This document shows, piece after piece, positions 15,153 to 22,979 of a stretch of 64,000 nucleotides of DNA; the first letter of the stretch is position 1, and every line of letters begins with the position of its first letter. The stretch is from DASXHD01 sp036488725 (GTDB lineage: Bacteria; Myxococcota_A; Polyangia; Polyangiales; Polyangiaceae): contig DASXHD010000132.1 in assembly GCA_036488725.1 (NCBI GenBank), positions 1-64,000 of the forward strand, written 5' to 3'. The notes beneath the pieces were generated by a model that was not told the origin of the DNA, did not search any database, and saw only the letters and a list, made by a program, of their open reading frames with translations. The translations under genes were made by a program, and so were the position numbers.

Positions 15153-17165
15153 TCACGGCAGGTCCCCGAGGCCGAGCGCCGGCACGCTCCCCTCCTGCCC
15201 CGCAGGCGGCAGCACGGTGCGCTCGCGTAGCAAGAGCACGAGATCGCGCAGCCGCTCGATTTCGGGCTCGGCCTTCGCGAACGCGGGCATGCCGTGCACC
15301 CACACATCCGGCTCGGCGATGCACGCGTCGATCCACGCGGGCCGGAGACGCTCGTGCGCGAGCGCGAGCGGCGGCGCGAGCTTGGGTCCTTCGTCGCGCG
15401 CGCGAACGATGTCGGGCGTCGCGACCGTGTGGCACGACGTGCAGGCCCCGCGGTCTTTTCGCTCGAGATCGCCGAGCGCCCCGCTGCGCGCGTCGCCGGC
15501 GAGCTGCACGCTCGGCACCGCAGCGTACGGAAAAGCCGCGCCGTCGCGCTCGGAGAAAAATCGAACGAGGCTCGTCGTCTCCTCTTCGCCGAGCGCGTAC
15601 GTCGGCATCCGCGGCTGCTCGTGATCCGGCGCGACGAGATCGCGATACGCGAGCTCCGGATGGAACGCGGGCCGCACGGGGTGACGCTGCGGCGCGCGCA
15701 AATACTCGAAGAGCCACTGTGGCTGCGTGCGGAGCCCTTCGCCGAAGAGCGACGGCCCCGGCGTCGTCTTGGCGACGTCGTCGAGCGCGTGACATCCGGC
15801 GCACCCGCGCGACCGAAACGACTCTTCGCCGGCGCGTGCCGCGACGCGCAAATCGGGCCTCACGCGCACGTCGCGCTGCGCGAGCAAATACGTCGCGAGA
15901 TCGCGACGAGAATCTGCATCGAGCTTGAATCCCGCGTGATCGACGAGCTTCGCGAGCGCCGACGCGCCGTCGTGACCGTCGCCGAAACGCGCGAGCGACG
16001 GTCCGCCCGGCGCGATCACGTCCGCGTGGCACGCGCCGCATTTTTCGGACGCGACGATCGCCTCGCCGCACGCGTCGCGCGCGAGCTGTTTCGTTTCGCC
16101 GCCGGGCACCTTGCACGTCACCATCTCGGTGCGGCTCGCGCCGCGCGCGTCGGCGTTTTGCTTGCCGACGAGGTGCGCCGCGAGGCTCGCGGCCTCGCGC
16201 GGCGTGAGCCCGACGTTCGGCATCGCCGCCGCCGGGTTCGCCCGCGCCGGATCGCTCAAGTAATGCGCGACCCAATCGGCGGTTCGCGCGGTCGCCACGT
16301 AGCCGAGATCGATCGCGATGCGCCCCTCGCCTTTGGCGCCGTGACACGCGTCGCACGCGAGACGATCCCACAGCGTCTTGCCGTCCTCGGCCGACGAGCC
16401 GGTCACGCTCGCGCGATGCACCATCGCGGTCGACTCCTCGGGCGAAGCGATCGCCGCGAGGTGCGTCGCGACCGCGACCTGGGCGTTCTCGTCGAGCCCG
16501 AGATCGGTGTGTCCGCGCGTCGCGTGATCGCGCAACGCGAGAGCGATTTCACTCGGCGCGCCACGCAGGCCGAGCACGGCGAGTGGCGTCGCGCTCGGCG
16601 AGATTTCGCTCGCCGCGTGACACGCGCCGCACCGCAAGTCGCGAAAGAGCGCGCGCCCGTTCGCGAGCGACGGCGCGAATTCGGTCGTATCGACCGCGGG
16701 CGGCGCCTCCGGCGCGGGGACGCCGTAGTGCTTCGCGCTCCACGCGGCCCACGCGACTTTCGCCGGCGAGCTCGCCGCAGCGCGCGTCTCGGTATGACAC
16801 GCGGCGCAGCGTGCTTGCACCGCGGGCACCGGCGCGCGCGACGCGAGCCCGTCGTGAGCCGCCGCTTTCTCGCTCGCGAGCCCGTCGCCGCCGTGACACG
16901 CGACGCACCCGAGCGCCGCGTGTCGATCGATCAGCATCGCGCGCGACGGATGCGAGATCGCCTCGTGACACGTCGTGCAGCGCTCGATCTCGCTCACCAC
17001 GCGGCAGGTCGCCGCGATTTTCGGATCGCATCGCCACGCGACCGTCGTCTCGTGTGGATGCTGCGGCGCCGCCGCGCCGCCGCCCGCCCAAAGCTTGTAT
17101 CCTACAACTATCAGCAGCGCCGCCGCGATCGCCTTCGACGCGAGATCGAAGCGCCGGCTCGTCAC
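15153..17165 (-). CDS. Membrane-anchored octaheme c-type cytochrome
   Basis: A 670-residue protein with eight CxxCH heme sites: CTTCH (residue 63), CVACH (87), CAACH, CGACH, CDACH, CGACH, CAGCH and CTSCH. One N-terminal helix (SKAIAAALLIVVGYKLW) anchors it, with the hemes in the periplasm. The last five hemes have mono-heme cytochrome c spacing, with a Met-containing loop after several (for example PAAAMPNVGLT, QPRMPTYALG), so parts resemble fused class I cytochromes. A GTG start overlaps the TGA of the aminotransferase gene. It is probably an electron carrier to or from a respiratory partner, but no oxidase or reductase gene is adjacent. The 11-base palindrome at 17096 lies in the anchor-coding region. 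Confidence 0.82.
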   Translation of the reverse strand: MTSRRFDLASKAIAAALLIVVGYKLWAGGGAAAPQHPHETTVAWRCDPKIAATCRVVSEIERCTTCHEAISHPSRAMLIDRHAALGCVACHGGDGLASEKAAAHDGLASRAPVPAVQARCAACHTETRAAASSPAKVAWAAWSAKHYGVPAPEAPPAVDTTEFAPSLANGRALFRDLRCGACHAASEISPSATPLAVLGLRGAPSEIALALRDHATRGHTDLGLDENAQVAVATHLAAIASPEESTAMVHRASVTGSSAEDGKTLWDRLACDACHGAKGEGRIAIDLGYVATARTADWVAHYLSDPARANPAAAMPNVGLTPREAASLAAHLVGKQNADARGASRTEMVTCKVPGGETKQLARDACGEAIVASEKCGACHADVIAPGGPSLARFGDGHDGASALAKLVDHAGFKLDADSRRDLATYLLAQRDVRVRPDLRVAARAGEESFRSRGCAGCHALDDVAKTTPGPSLFGEGLRTQPQWLFEYLRAPQRHPVRPAFHPELAYRDLVAPDHEQPRMPTYALGEEETTSLVRFFSERDGAAFPYAAVPSVQLAGDARSGALGDLERKDRGACTSCHTVATPDIVRARDEGPKLAPPLALAHERLRPAWIDACIAEPDVWVHGMPAFAKAEPEIERLRDLVLLLRERTVLPPAGQEGSVPALGLGDLP
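17096..17106. repeat. TGYA-NNN-TRCA palindrome, centre TCC
   Basis: TGTATCCTACA in the membrane-anchor codons of the octaheme cytochrome (ATA GTT GTA GGA TAC). Confidence 0.65.
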
Positions 17166-18355
17166 GACGCGATCGCGCGGCGCATCGATTCGAGGCCTGC
17201 GGCGATGCGCTCTTCGCTCGCGGCGTAGCTGAATCGCACGTAGCCGGGCGCGCCGAACGCGCCGCCGGGAACCGCCGCGACGTGCGCCTTCTCGAGCAGG
17301 AAAAACGCGACGTCGTCGTCGCTCGCGATTTTCTTTCCGCCGAAGTCGTGACCGTAGAGCCCGCGGCAATCGGCGAACGCGTAGAACGCGCCCTCCGGCA
17401 TGCGGCATCGAATGCCCGGCACTTTGTTGAGGCCTTCGACCATCACGCCGCGCCGGTGCTCGAACTTTTTCTGCATCGCGCGGACCGCGTCTTGCGGCCC
17501 GGTGAGCGCGGCGACCGCCGCGTGCTGCGCGACCGCCGCCGCGTTGGTCGTGCTCTGACCTTGGACGAGATCGATCGCGTCGATCACGGCCTTCGGCGCG
17601 ATCGTCCAACCGATGCGCCACCCCGTCATCGCGTAGGTTTTCGACACGCCGTCGACGACGATCGTGCGCGCCGCGAGATCCGGCGCGACGTGCGCGAGCG
17701 AAACATGACGAAACCCGTCGTAGACGAGCTCGGCGTAAATCTCGTCGACGATGATCCAGCAGTCGTGCTTTCGCAAAACCTCGGCGAGCTCGCGCGTCCG
17801 TTCTTCGGGATACGCGGCGCCCGTCGGATTCGACGGGGTGCACAAGATGATCGCTTTGGTCTTCGGCGAGAGCGCCTTCGCGAGCGACTCGGCCGAGAGA
17901 AGCCAATCGTCTTCTTCGCGCGTGTCGACGAGCACCGGCTCGGCCCCGACGAGCCGCACTTGCTCCGGGTAGCTCACCCAGCACGGCTTCGGAATGATCA
18001 CTTCGTCGCCCGGCTCGAAGAGCGCGAGCGCCAAATTGAAGAGCGCGTGCTTCGCGCCGACCGAAACCGCGACGTTCTCCGGTTTGATCGTCTGCCCGCG
18101 CCGCTTCACGTGGTCGTCGGCGATCGCTTTTTTCAGCGGCGCGATCCCGGTGACCGCCGTGTACTTGTGCGCGCCCGAATCGATCGCGCGCTTGGCGGCT
18201 TCGAGCACGAACGGCGGCGGATCGAAATCCGGCTCGCCGACGCCGAAGCCGAACACGTCGATTCCCTGCGCGCGCAGGGCCGCCGCCTTCGCGTTGACCG
18301 CGAGGGTCACGCTCGGCACGACGACCGACAAGCGATGCGCGAAGCCGCTGGGCAC
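17162..18355 (-). CDS. Class I/II pyridoxal-phosphate aminotransferase, aspartate-aminotransferase-like
   Basis: A 397-residue protein with a GTG start. It follows the subgroup 1-beta aspartate aminotransferase pattern: FGVGEPDFDPPPFV, HKYTAVTGIAPLKKAI, CTPSNPTGAAY, IIVDEIYAELVYDG, the Schiff-base lysine in VDGVSKTYAMTGWRIGW, and the carboxylate-binding Arg in GYVRFSYA. It transfers amino groups between aspartate (or a related acid) and 2-oxoglutarate. It is translationally coupled to the octaheme cytochrome gene downstream, an unexpected pairing. Confidence 0.88.
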   Translation of the reverse strand: MPSGFAHRLSVVVPSVTLAVNAKAAALRAQGIDVFGFGVGEPDFDPPPFVLEAAKRAIDSGAHKYTAVTGIAPLKKAIADDHVKRRGQTIKPENVAVSVGAKHALFNLALALFEPGDEVIIPKPCWVSYPEQVRLVGAEPVLVDTREEDDWLLSAESLAKALSPKTKAIILCTPSNPTGAAYPEERTRELAEVLRKHDCWIIVDEIYAELVYDGFRHVSLAHVAPDLAARTIVVDGVSKTYAMTGWRIGWTIAPKAVIDAIDLVQGQSTTNAAAVAQHAAVAALTGPQDAVRAMQKKFEHRRGVMVEGLNKVPGIRCRMPEGAFYAFADCRGLYGHDFGGKKIASDDDVAFFLLEKAHVAAVPGGAFGAPGYVRFSYAASEERIAAGLESMRRAIAS

Positions 18356-18398
18356 AGCGGATCTCTAACGCAAAGCGTCGTCGGTGACTACCGGCGGA

Positions 18399-18430
18399 TC
18401 CAGTGGACCGGTCGCCGTTCAACCACTGGA
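18399..18430 (-). terminator. Possible hairpin after the TatA pair
   Basis: TCCAGTGG and CCACTGGA form an 8-base stem around a 16-base loop that itself contains ACCGGT. It lies just after the stop of the second TatA gene on the minus strand. No clear U-tract follows, so an intrinsic terminator is only a possibility. Confidence 0.3.
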
Positions 18431-18440
18431 CGCGCGCGCG

Positions 18441-18593
18441 TCAGTCTTCGGTCTCGGCCTCTTTCAGACCCTTTTTGAAATTCCGAATGCCTTCTCCCAA
18501 GCCTTTTCCGATGGATGCGATTCGGCCGGCTCCAAAGAGAAGCATCGCGACGAGCGCGATGATCAGCAGCTCACCAGGTCCCAAGTTGCCCAT
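18441..18593 (-). CDS. tatA: TatA/TatE family protein, short copy
   Basis: A 50-residue protein, MGNLGPGELLIIALVAMLLF followed by GAGRIASIGKGLGEGIRNFKKGLKEAETED. It has the TatA layout: a short membrane helix, the FGAGR hinge and an amphipathic helix with FKKGLKEA. It differs from the upstream neighbour mainly by lacking that protein's 24-residue charged tail. Tat pore components move folded proteins across the inner membrane. It lies 31 bases after the other copy, so the two are co-transcribed. It starts at ATG 18593 and ends at TGA 18441. Confidence 0.85.
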   Translation of the reverse strand: MGNLGPGELLIIALVAMLLFGAGRIASIGKGLGEGIRNFKKGLKEAETED

Positions 18594-18624
18594 GTCGTCA
18601 CCTCACGCGGAGGTGGTGCACGAC

Positions 18625-18849
18625 TCAGGCCAACTTTTCTTTTTTCTCTTCTTCTTTTTCTTTCGCTGACGACGACGCTTCCAGCTTTTTCGGTTTGTCG
18701 TCGTCATCGTCTGCTTCGCGCAGACCCTTCTTGAAATTCGCGATGCCTTGGCCGAGTCCCTTGCCGATGTCGGCGATTCGCCCGGCGCCAAAGAGGAGCA
18801 GCGCAATCAAGCCGATGATGAGGAGCTCGCCCGGTCCGATGTTGCCCAT
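18625..18849 (-). CDS. tatA: TatA/TatE family protein, long copy
   Basis: A 74-residue protein with MGNIGPGELLIIGLIALLLF, then GAGRIADIGKGLGQGIANFKKGLREA. The first 46 residues are nearly identical to the neighbouring short copy. A charged tail rich in Asp, Lys and Glu follows (residues 48-74). It forms the twin-arginine translocation pore in other bacteria. tatB and tatC are not in the window, so this pair is detached from them. The tandem copies look like a local duplication. Confidence 0.88.
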   Translation of the reverse strand: MGNIGPGELLIIGLIALLLFGAGRIADIGKGLGQGIANFKKGLREADDDDDKPKKLEASSSAKEKEEEKKEKLA

Positions 18850-18877
18850 GGGTCAACCTTCTATCTTGGTTAAGGTG

Positions 18878-19852
18878 CTAGCAGCCACGCTTCATCATCG
18901 CAAGCACCGCCGGAAATACGGCCGAGGCGATCGGCGTCAAAAGAAACCACGCGGCGGGCGCTTCGGCCCGTTCGAGCGCGCGCATGAGCCCGAGCGCGGC
19001 GAGCGGACCCGCGGCTGCGATCGCGATCGCGACGAGCTGTCCACGCGCGCGACCGGTGACGCACGCCCAAACCGCGGCTGCAGCCGCGATCGCCGCGGCG
19101 AGCACGGCGATGATCGCGCGCTCGATCGGCGGAACGTTCGACGCGTGCGTGAACGGCGACATGCCGTGCAGGACGACGTGATTCGCATGGACGTTCGCGT
19201 TCATCGAAGCCGAAGAGAAGCGCGCGTCGTCCAGATCGATGCGGCGCATGTCGCCCGCGATCGTCGCGCTTTTGGCTGAAAAAGCGACCGATCGAAGCGC
19301 GCCGGGCCCCGAGCCGTAGAGAATCGGCGGCGACCCCGGATGACAGAGCCACGTCGCGTCGACGAAAGGAACCGAGTACGTGCGCGGCGTCGTCGCGGCT
19401 GCGCACGCAGCGCGAGCTTGCGAGACGAGATCTTGCGCCATGCGTCCAGGCGCGCTCGCGTCGAGGGCGCCGAGCGCCGAAGCGAGCGCCAGCACGCCGG
19501 CGAGCGGCCACGCGATTCGCCACTGGGCGAGCGCCGTCTTCGCGGGGGACTCGCCGAGCAGCATCATCGCGCGCGCCTCGCCCCGCTCGGCGAAACGTTG
19601 CGCGGCGAGCGCCCACCCAATCGGCCACCCGACCATCACCGCGGCTTCGATCGCGAGCTCGGCGACCCCGCGGGCGAACGGAAGCGCCGCGCGCGCCGGA
19701 ACGTCCGGGTCGAGAACCCACGGAAGAACGCGCACCGCCCCCGCAAGAAGCGCGGCGACCGCGAGCCCGCCACACCAAACCCACGCCGAACGGCTTGCGC
19801 TCGCCGAAAGCGGGTGCCGAGGCGTTGAACATCGGTGCAGGGTCGTCTCCAT
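18878..19852 (-). CDS. Polytopic membrane protein, possibly LptF/LptG-like
   Basis: A 324-residue protein with about six hydrophobic segments: one near residue 20, one near 60, one near 110, and three in the last 80 residues. A soluble region of about 110 residues lies between (TYSVPFVDATWLC through ANHVVLHGMS). This layout of three helices, periplasmic domain and three helices is that of LptF/LptG lipopolysaccharide-export permeases. The stretch ERGEARAMMLLGESPAKT resembles their coupling helix. Identity is weak, so this is a suggestion only. The start at METTLHRC gives a normal N terminus; the frame is open further upstream. Confidence 0.45.
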   Translation of the reverse strand: METTLHRCSTPRHPLSASASRSAWVWCGGLAVAALLAGAVRVLPWVLDPDVPARAALPFARGVAELAIEAAVMVGWPIGWALAAQRFAERGEARAMMLLGESPAKTALAQWRIAWPLAGVLALASALGALDASAPGRMAQDLVSQARAACAAATTPRTYSVPFVDATWLCHPGSPPILYGSGPGALRSVAFSAKSATIAGDMRRIDLDDARFSSASMNANVHANHVVLHGMSPFTHASNVPPIERAIIAVLAAAIAAAAAVWACVTGRARGQLVAIAIAAAGPLAALGLMRALERAEAPAAWFLLTPIASAVFPAVLAMMKRGC

Positions 19853-19902
19853 GCTTGCGCTGGACCGTGAACCGCATGATACCTTCCGGCACCGAGGAAC
19901 AC

Positions 19903-20556
19903 ATGATGGCGAAACGCTTGGCATTGACCGTCACCGCGGCGACGTTCGGGTTTGCGGCTCTCGCGGCGCACGCTCCGGATGCGCGTGCGGACGAGATCGC
20001 GGGGACGCCCAAAGCGATGGTCGGCGGCGGGTTCCTCGGCGCCGAGGTCGTCGCGATCCCGATGGCGATCGCCGGCGTTCACGCCGGTTGGGCATACGCG
20101 GTGTTTCCGCCGCTCGGCGCGGTCGGCGGCGTCATCGGCGGTTTTTTCATGGACAAGGCCTACGACGACGCGAAGACGAACGCGTACGGCTCGGCGTTCA
20201 TGCTCGCCGGCGGCATGGCGCTCATCATCCCGACGATCGTCCTGATGTTGAACGCGACGCGCTACCATCCGGCGGAAAACGCGGTCGAAGATCGCGCGCC
20301 GAAGAATGTCGGTCCCGAGGCGAACCCGGGCGCGGCCGGCGGCAGCAGCGTGGCGCCGGCGAAAGACGGCGGCGGAAACGGCGGGAATCAGCCGCCGTAC
20401 ATCCCGCTGTCGCTCGTCGACATGCACCAGGGCACGCTCCGGCTCGGCATCCCGGTGCCCGAGGTTCACGAGGCCTACACGCCGCAGCAGGTCAAAGAGC
20501 TCGGGGTCGTTCAGGCGACCGAGCTGCGCGTGCCCGTGTTCAAGCTCGCGTTTTAA
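19903..20556 (+). CDS. Membrane protein with signal peptide, unknown
   Basis: A 217-residue protein. The ATG pair at 19903/19906 follows a GAGGAA ribosome site. A signal peptide ends about ARA-DE (residue 30). Two hydrophobic blocks follow, FLGAEVVAIPMAIAGVHAGW with a Gly-rich VGGVIGGFF, and AFMLAGGMALIIPTIVLML. A Gly/Asn-rich linker leads to a conserved-looking tail (YIPLSLVDMHQGTLRLGIPVPEV). I do not recognise the family. It precedes the kinase gene by 27 bases and may share its transcript. Confidence 0.6.
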   Translation: MMAKRLALTVTAATFGFAALAAHAPDARADEIAGTPKAMVGGGFLGAEVVAIPMAIAGVHAGWAYAVFPPLGAVGGVIGGFFMDKAYDDAKTNAYGSAFMLAGGMALIIPTIVLMLNATRYHPAENAVEDRAPKNVGPEANPGAAGGSSVAPAKDGGGNGGNQPPYIPLSLVDMHQGTLRLGIPVPEVHEAYTPQQVKELGVVQATELRVPVFKLAF

Positions 20557-20583
20557 TCTCGTTTCGGTACCATCCGCGATGAG

Positions 20584-22323
20584 ATGGTGAATCATCCCGC
20601 GCCTCGTCCGGCCATGGCGTCCAAGCCCACCGACCCGATGATCGGTCGCGTCGTTGCCGGGCGCTATCGGCTCGAGTCCCGGCTCGGTGAAGGCGGCATG
20701 GGCGTCGTCTACCGCGCCCGTCACGTGCTCATCGATCGCGTCGTCGCGCTCAAGCTCATTCGGCCTGATCTGCGCGGCGAAACGCATCTTCGCGCGTGGA
20801 TGCTCCGCGAGGCGCGCGCCGCGAACCGCGTCGACCACGCGCACATCATCGACATCCACGACATCGGCGAGACCGAGGAGGGCGAGCTCTATCTCGTCAT
20901 GGAATATCTCGTCGGCACCGCGCTGAGCTCGGAGCTCGCGCGCGGACCGATGGCGCTCTCGCGCGGCGTCGACATCCTCGAGCAAATGTGCGCGGCGCTC
21001 GGACGTGCGCACGACCTCGGCGTCGTCCACCGCGATTTGAAGAGCGACAACATTTTGCTCTCGACCAAAGGCGGTCGAAAAGACTTCGTGAAGATTTTGG
21101 ACTTCGGGCTCGCGCACCTCGCGATGGACCCGCGTCTCGCGCCGAAGGGCGCGGTCTTTGGCACGCCCGAGTACATGGCGCCCGAGCAAGCGCGCGGCGA
21201 AGAAGCGGGGCCGCAGAGCGATTTGTACGCGCTCGGCGTTTTGTTCTTCGAGATGCTGACGGGACAGCTGCCGTTCCGCTCGAACGATCGCGAGACGCTG
21301 CTCGAGATGCAGCGGAGCGCGCCGCCGCCGCGGCCGCGATCGATCAAAGCGGACGTCCTGCCGGCGGCCGAGCAGATCGTCCTCAAGCTGCTCGAAAAAG
21401 ATCGCCGCCGTCGATTTCAAGACGCGCACCATCTCCACGAGGAATTGAAAGCGCTCCAGCGGTCGCTGCCGAGCACGGCGTGGGAGGTCGGCTCGGGTGG
21501 CGAGCTCGCGCCGCCGCCGCCGCCGCCGCCGCCGCAATCGCCGGGCGTCATCGAGTGGGCGACGCGCGCGGGGCTCTTCGCGCGCATGGTGTCGCGCGCG
21601 TACCCGTCCGGGAACGCGCCGCCGGAGATTCAAAAAGCGCTCGCGACGTCGTGGGATCTCGCGGCGCGCGCGACCAAGCTCGAGGGCGAGGTCGCGAGCC
21701 ACACGCGCAAGCTCGAATCGCTCGAGCGACGTGGTCGCGCGCTTCGCGCCGAGATCGGACGGAAAGTCGAAGAGCTCGCGCACGAAGAATCGCGCGCGCT
21801 CCGCGACGCCGCGTCCGAGCAACAAGAAGCGGCGCGCATCCGCGAGCAGCTCCAAATCGCCGAGCGCAACGCGCAAGTCGCCAAATCGCAAGCCGACCAA
21901 GCCGCCGCGGGTGGCGCGGGCGCGCAGCTCCGCACGGCGTTCGAACGCGCGGGCGCCGCGCTGGCGCTCGTCGAAGCGCGGCGCGAGCAGCTCGCCGAAC
22001 GCGAACAAAAAGCGTCGGTTAAAGACGCGCACGCGCGCGACTTGCGACGCCAAATCGAAGAGCTCCGCGCGCAGCTGTCACGGTACGCCGAAGCGCTCGA
22101 AGAGGACCTGGCGCAAGGCCGCGAGCGCGTCGCTGCCCGCACGCGCGAGGGCCTCGCGTTCGAAAAATCGTTCACCGAGGTCTCGGTCGCCTTGCTCACC
22201 CATCTCAAGGCGAAGCCCGAGGCGCGCGACCTCATTCAAGACTTGATGGAGAACATGCACGGCCCGGCCATCACGAACAAAGGCAGCGGCGGGGGCTCGG
22301 AGAGCCGCGGCCCGGGGATGTGA
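20584..22323 (+). CDS. Ser/Thr protein kinase with C-terminal coiled coil
   Basis: A 579-residue Hanks-type kinase. The kinase domain spans residues about 26-285: glycine loop LGEGGMGVVY, VALKLI lysine, HRDLKSDN, DFGLAH, GTPEYMAPEQA and SDLYALG. After a run of eight prolines (a CCG repeat in the DNA near 21511-21535), residues about 360-540 are a long Glu/Arg/Ala coiled coil. No transmembrane helix is evident, so it is probably cytoplasmic. Such kinases are numerous in Myxococcota and act in signalling. The coiled coil may dimerise the enzyme or bind a target. Confidence 0.92.
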   Translation: MVNHPAPRPAMASKPTDPMIGRVVAGRYRLESRLGEGGMGVVYRARHVLIDRVVALKLIRPDLRGETHLRAWMLREARAANRVDHAHIIDIHDIGETEEGELYLVMEYLVGTALSSELARGPMALSRGVDILEQMCAALGRAHDLGVVHRDLKSDNILLSTKGGRKDFVKILDFGLAHLAMDPRLAPKGAVFGTPEYMAPEQARGEEAGPQSDLYALGVLFFEMLTGQLPFRSNDRETLLEMQRSAPPPRPRSIKADVLPAAEQIVLKLLEKDRRRRFQDAHHLHEELKALQRSLPSTAWEVGSGGELAPPPPPPPPQSPGVIEWATRAGLFARMVSRAYPSGNAPPEIQKALATSWDLAARATKLEGEVASHTRKLESLERRGRALRAEIGRKVEELAHEESRALRDAASEQQEAARIREQLQIAERNAQVAKSQADQAAAGGAGAQLRTAFERAGAALALVEARREQLAEREQKASVKDAHARDLRRQIEELRAQLSRYAEALEEDLAQGRERVAARTREGLAFEKSFTEVSVALLTHLKAKPEARDLIQDLMENMHGPAITNKGSGGGSESRGPGM

Positions 22324-22353
22324 GGAGAAAACTGTCAGCCTCCAAAAATCGTA

Positions 22354-22379
22354 CAGATCGTTCGGATCCGAACGATCTG
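22354..22379. promoter_or_regulatory. 26-base perfect palindrome between convergent genes
   Basis: The half-site CAGATCGTTCGGA meets its exact mirror. It contains the same 22-base core as the site at 893. It sits between the kinase stop (22323) and the convergent YkvA stop (22430), with an A-run (AAAAATCG) on one side and CGCTTTT on the other. That layout would also suit a bidirectional terminator. No winged-helix regulator is next to this copy. Confidence 0.5.
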
Positions 22380-22429
22380 CCGCTTTTGACGCCCATTGTG
22401 ATGGCTGATAGCTGAAAGCTGAGCGCCAC

Positions 22430-22966
22430 TTACGGCAGCTTCGCGTTCAAAAACGACTTCAGCTTCAAGAGCGTCTTCGGATCGCGTGTGAAGCTCGGGG
22501 CTTGGTAGTCCTTCGCCCACGCGGCGACCTCGTGGACGAACTCTTTTCGCTGCGACTCGTCTTCGATGATGTCGTCGACCGTGCGGCCGCGGGCGGCGCC
22601 CTTGTGGAGGCCTTTCACGTACGTCTCGAGACGCGTGTAGTCTGCACCCAAAAACGCGCGGACTTCGCCGGCGTCGGTCGCGAGGCGCTCGAGCACGCCG
22701 GTCTTCGCAGCGCCGTCGGCGTCGCAGGCGAGCGAGGCGGCCACGCGCAGCACGAACGCGTCGTCCATGAAGCCGAGATCGTCGATGCCGTCGGGGATCA
22801 AATCGAGCGACTTGAAAATGTAATTGAGGCCCGCGATGACGCTGCGTTTGACCTGCTCCGAGCCGTCACCCGAAACGATCGCGCCGAGGGCGCCGGCGTC
22901 TTCGCCGAGCGAGCGCAGCCACGCGGGAAACATTTCGAGGTACTTCGGGTCGGGAGCGTCGGTCAT
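22430..22966 (-). CDS. YkvA/DUF1232 family protein
   Basis: A 178-residue protein. The DUF1232 core is GLNYIFKSLDLIPDGIDDLGFMDDAFVLRVAAS near residues 45-80, which contains the family's LIPDxIxxLGxxDD pattern. The rest is helical and charged. The family is of unknown function. It ends the operon kinase, phosphoglyceromutase-like enzyme, YkvA, with 13 bases to the gene before it. The palindrome at 22636 lies inside. Confidence 0.82.
   Translation of the reverse strand: MTDAPDPKYLEMFPAWLRSLGEDAGALGAIVSGDGSEQVKRSVIAGLNYIFKSLDLIPDGIDDLGFMDDAFVLRVAASLACDADGAAKTGVLERLATDAGEVRAFLGADYTRLETYVKGLHKGAARGRTVDDIIEDESQRKEFVHEVAAWAKDYQAPSFTRDPKTLLKLKSFLNAKLP
22636..22646. repeat. TGYA-NNN-TRCA palindrome, centre GTC
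   Basis: TGTAGTCTGCA inside the YkvA gene, at codons GGT GCA GAC TAC ACG. Confidence 0.6.
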
Positions 22967-22979
22967 GCGGCAGACAGTA

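Noticed and set aside
15153..18422. A single 1089-residue minus-strand frame covering cytochrome and aminotransferase
   Set aside because: The first 420 residues are a shadow of the aminotransferase gene in another frame (Arg-rich, no motif). The cytochrome starts at the GTG overlapping the aminotransferase stop.
21511..21535. CCG microsatellite in the kinase gene
   Set aside because: It simply encodes a run of prolines in a linker, common in such kinases; no sign of functional variation.
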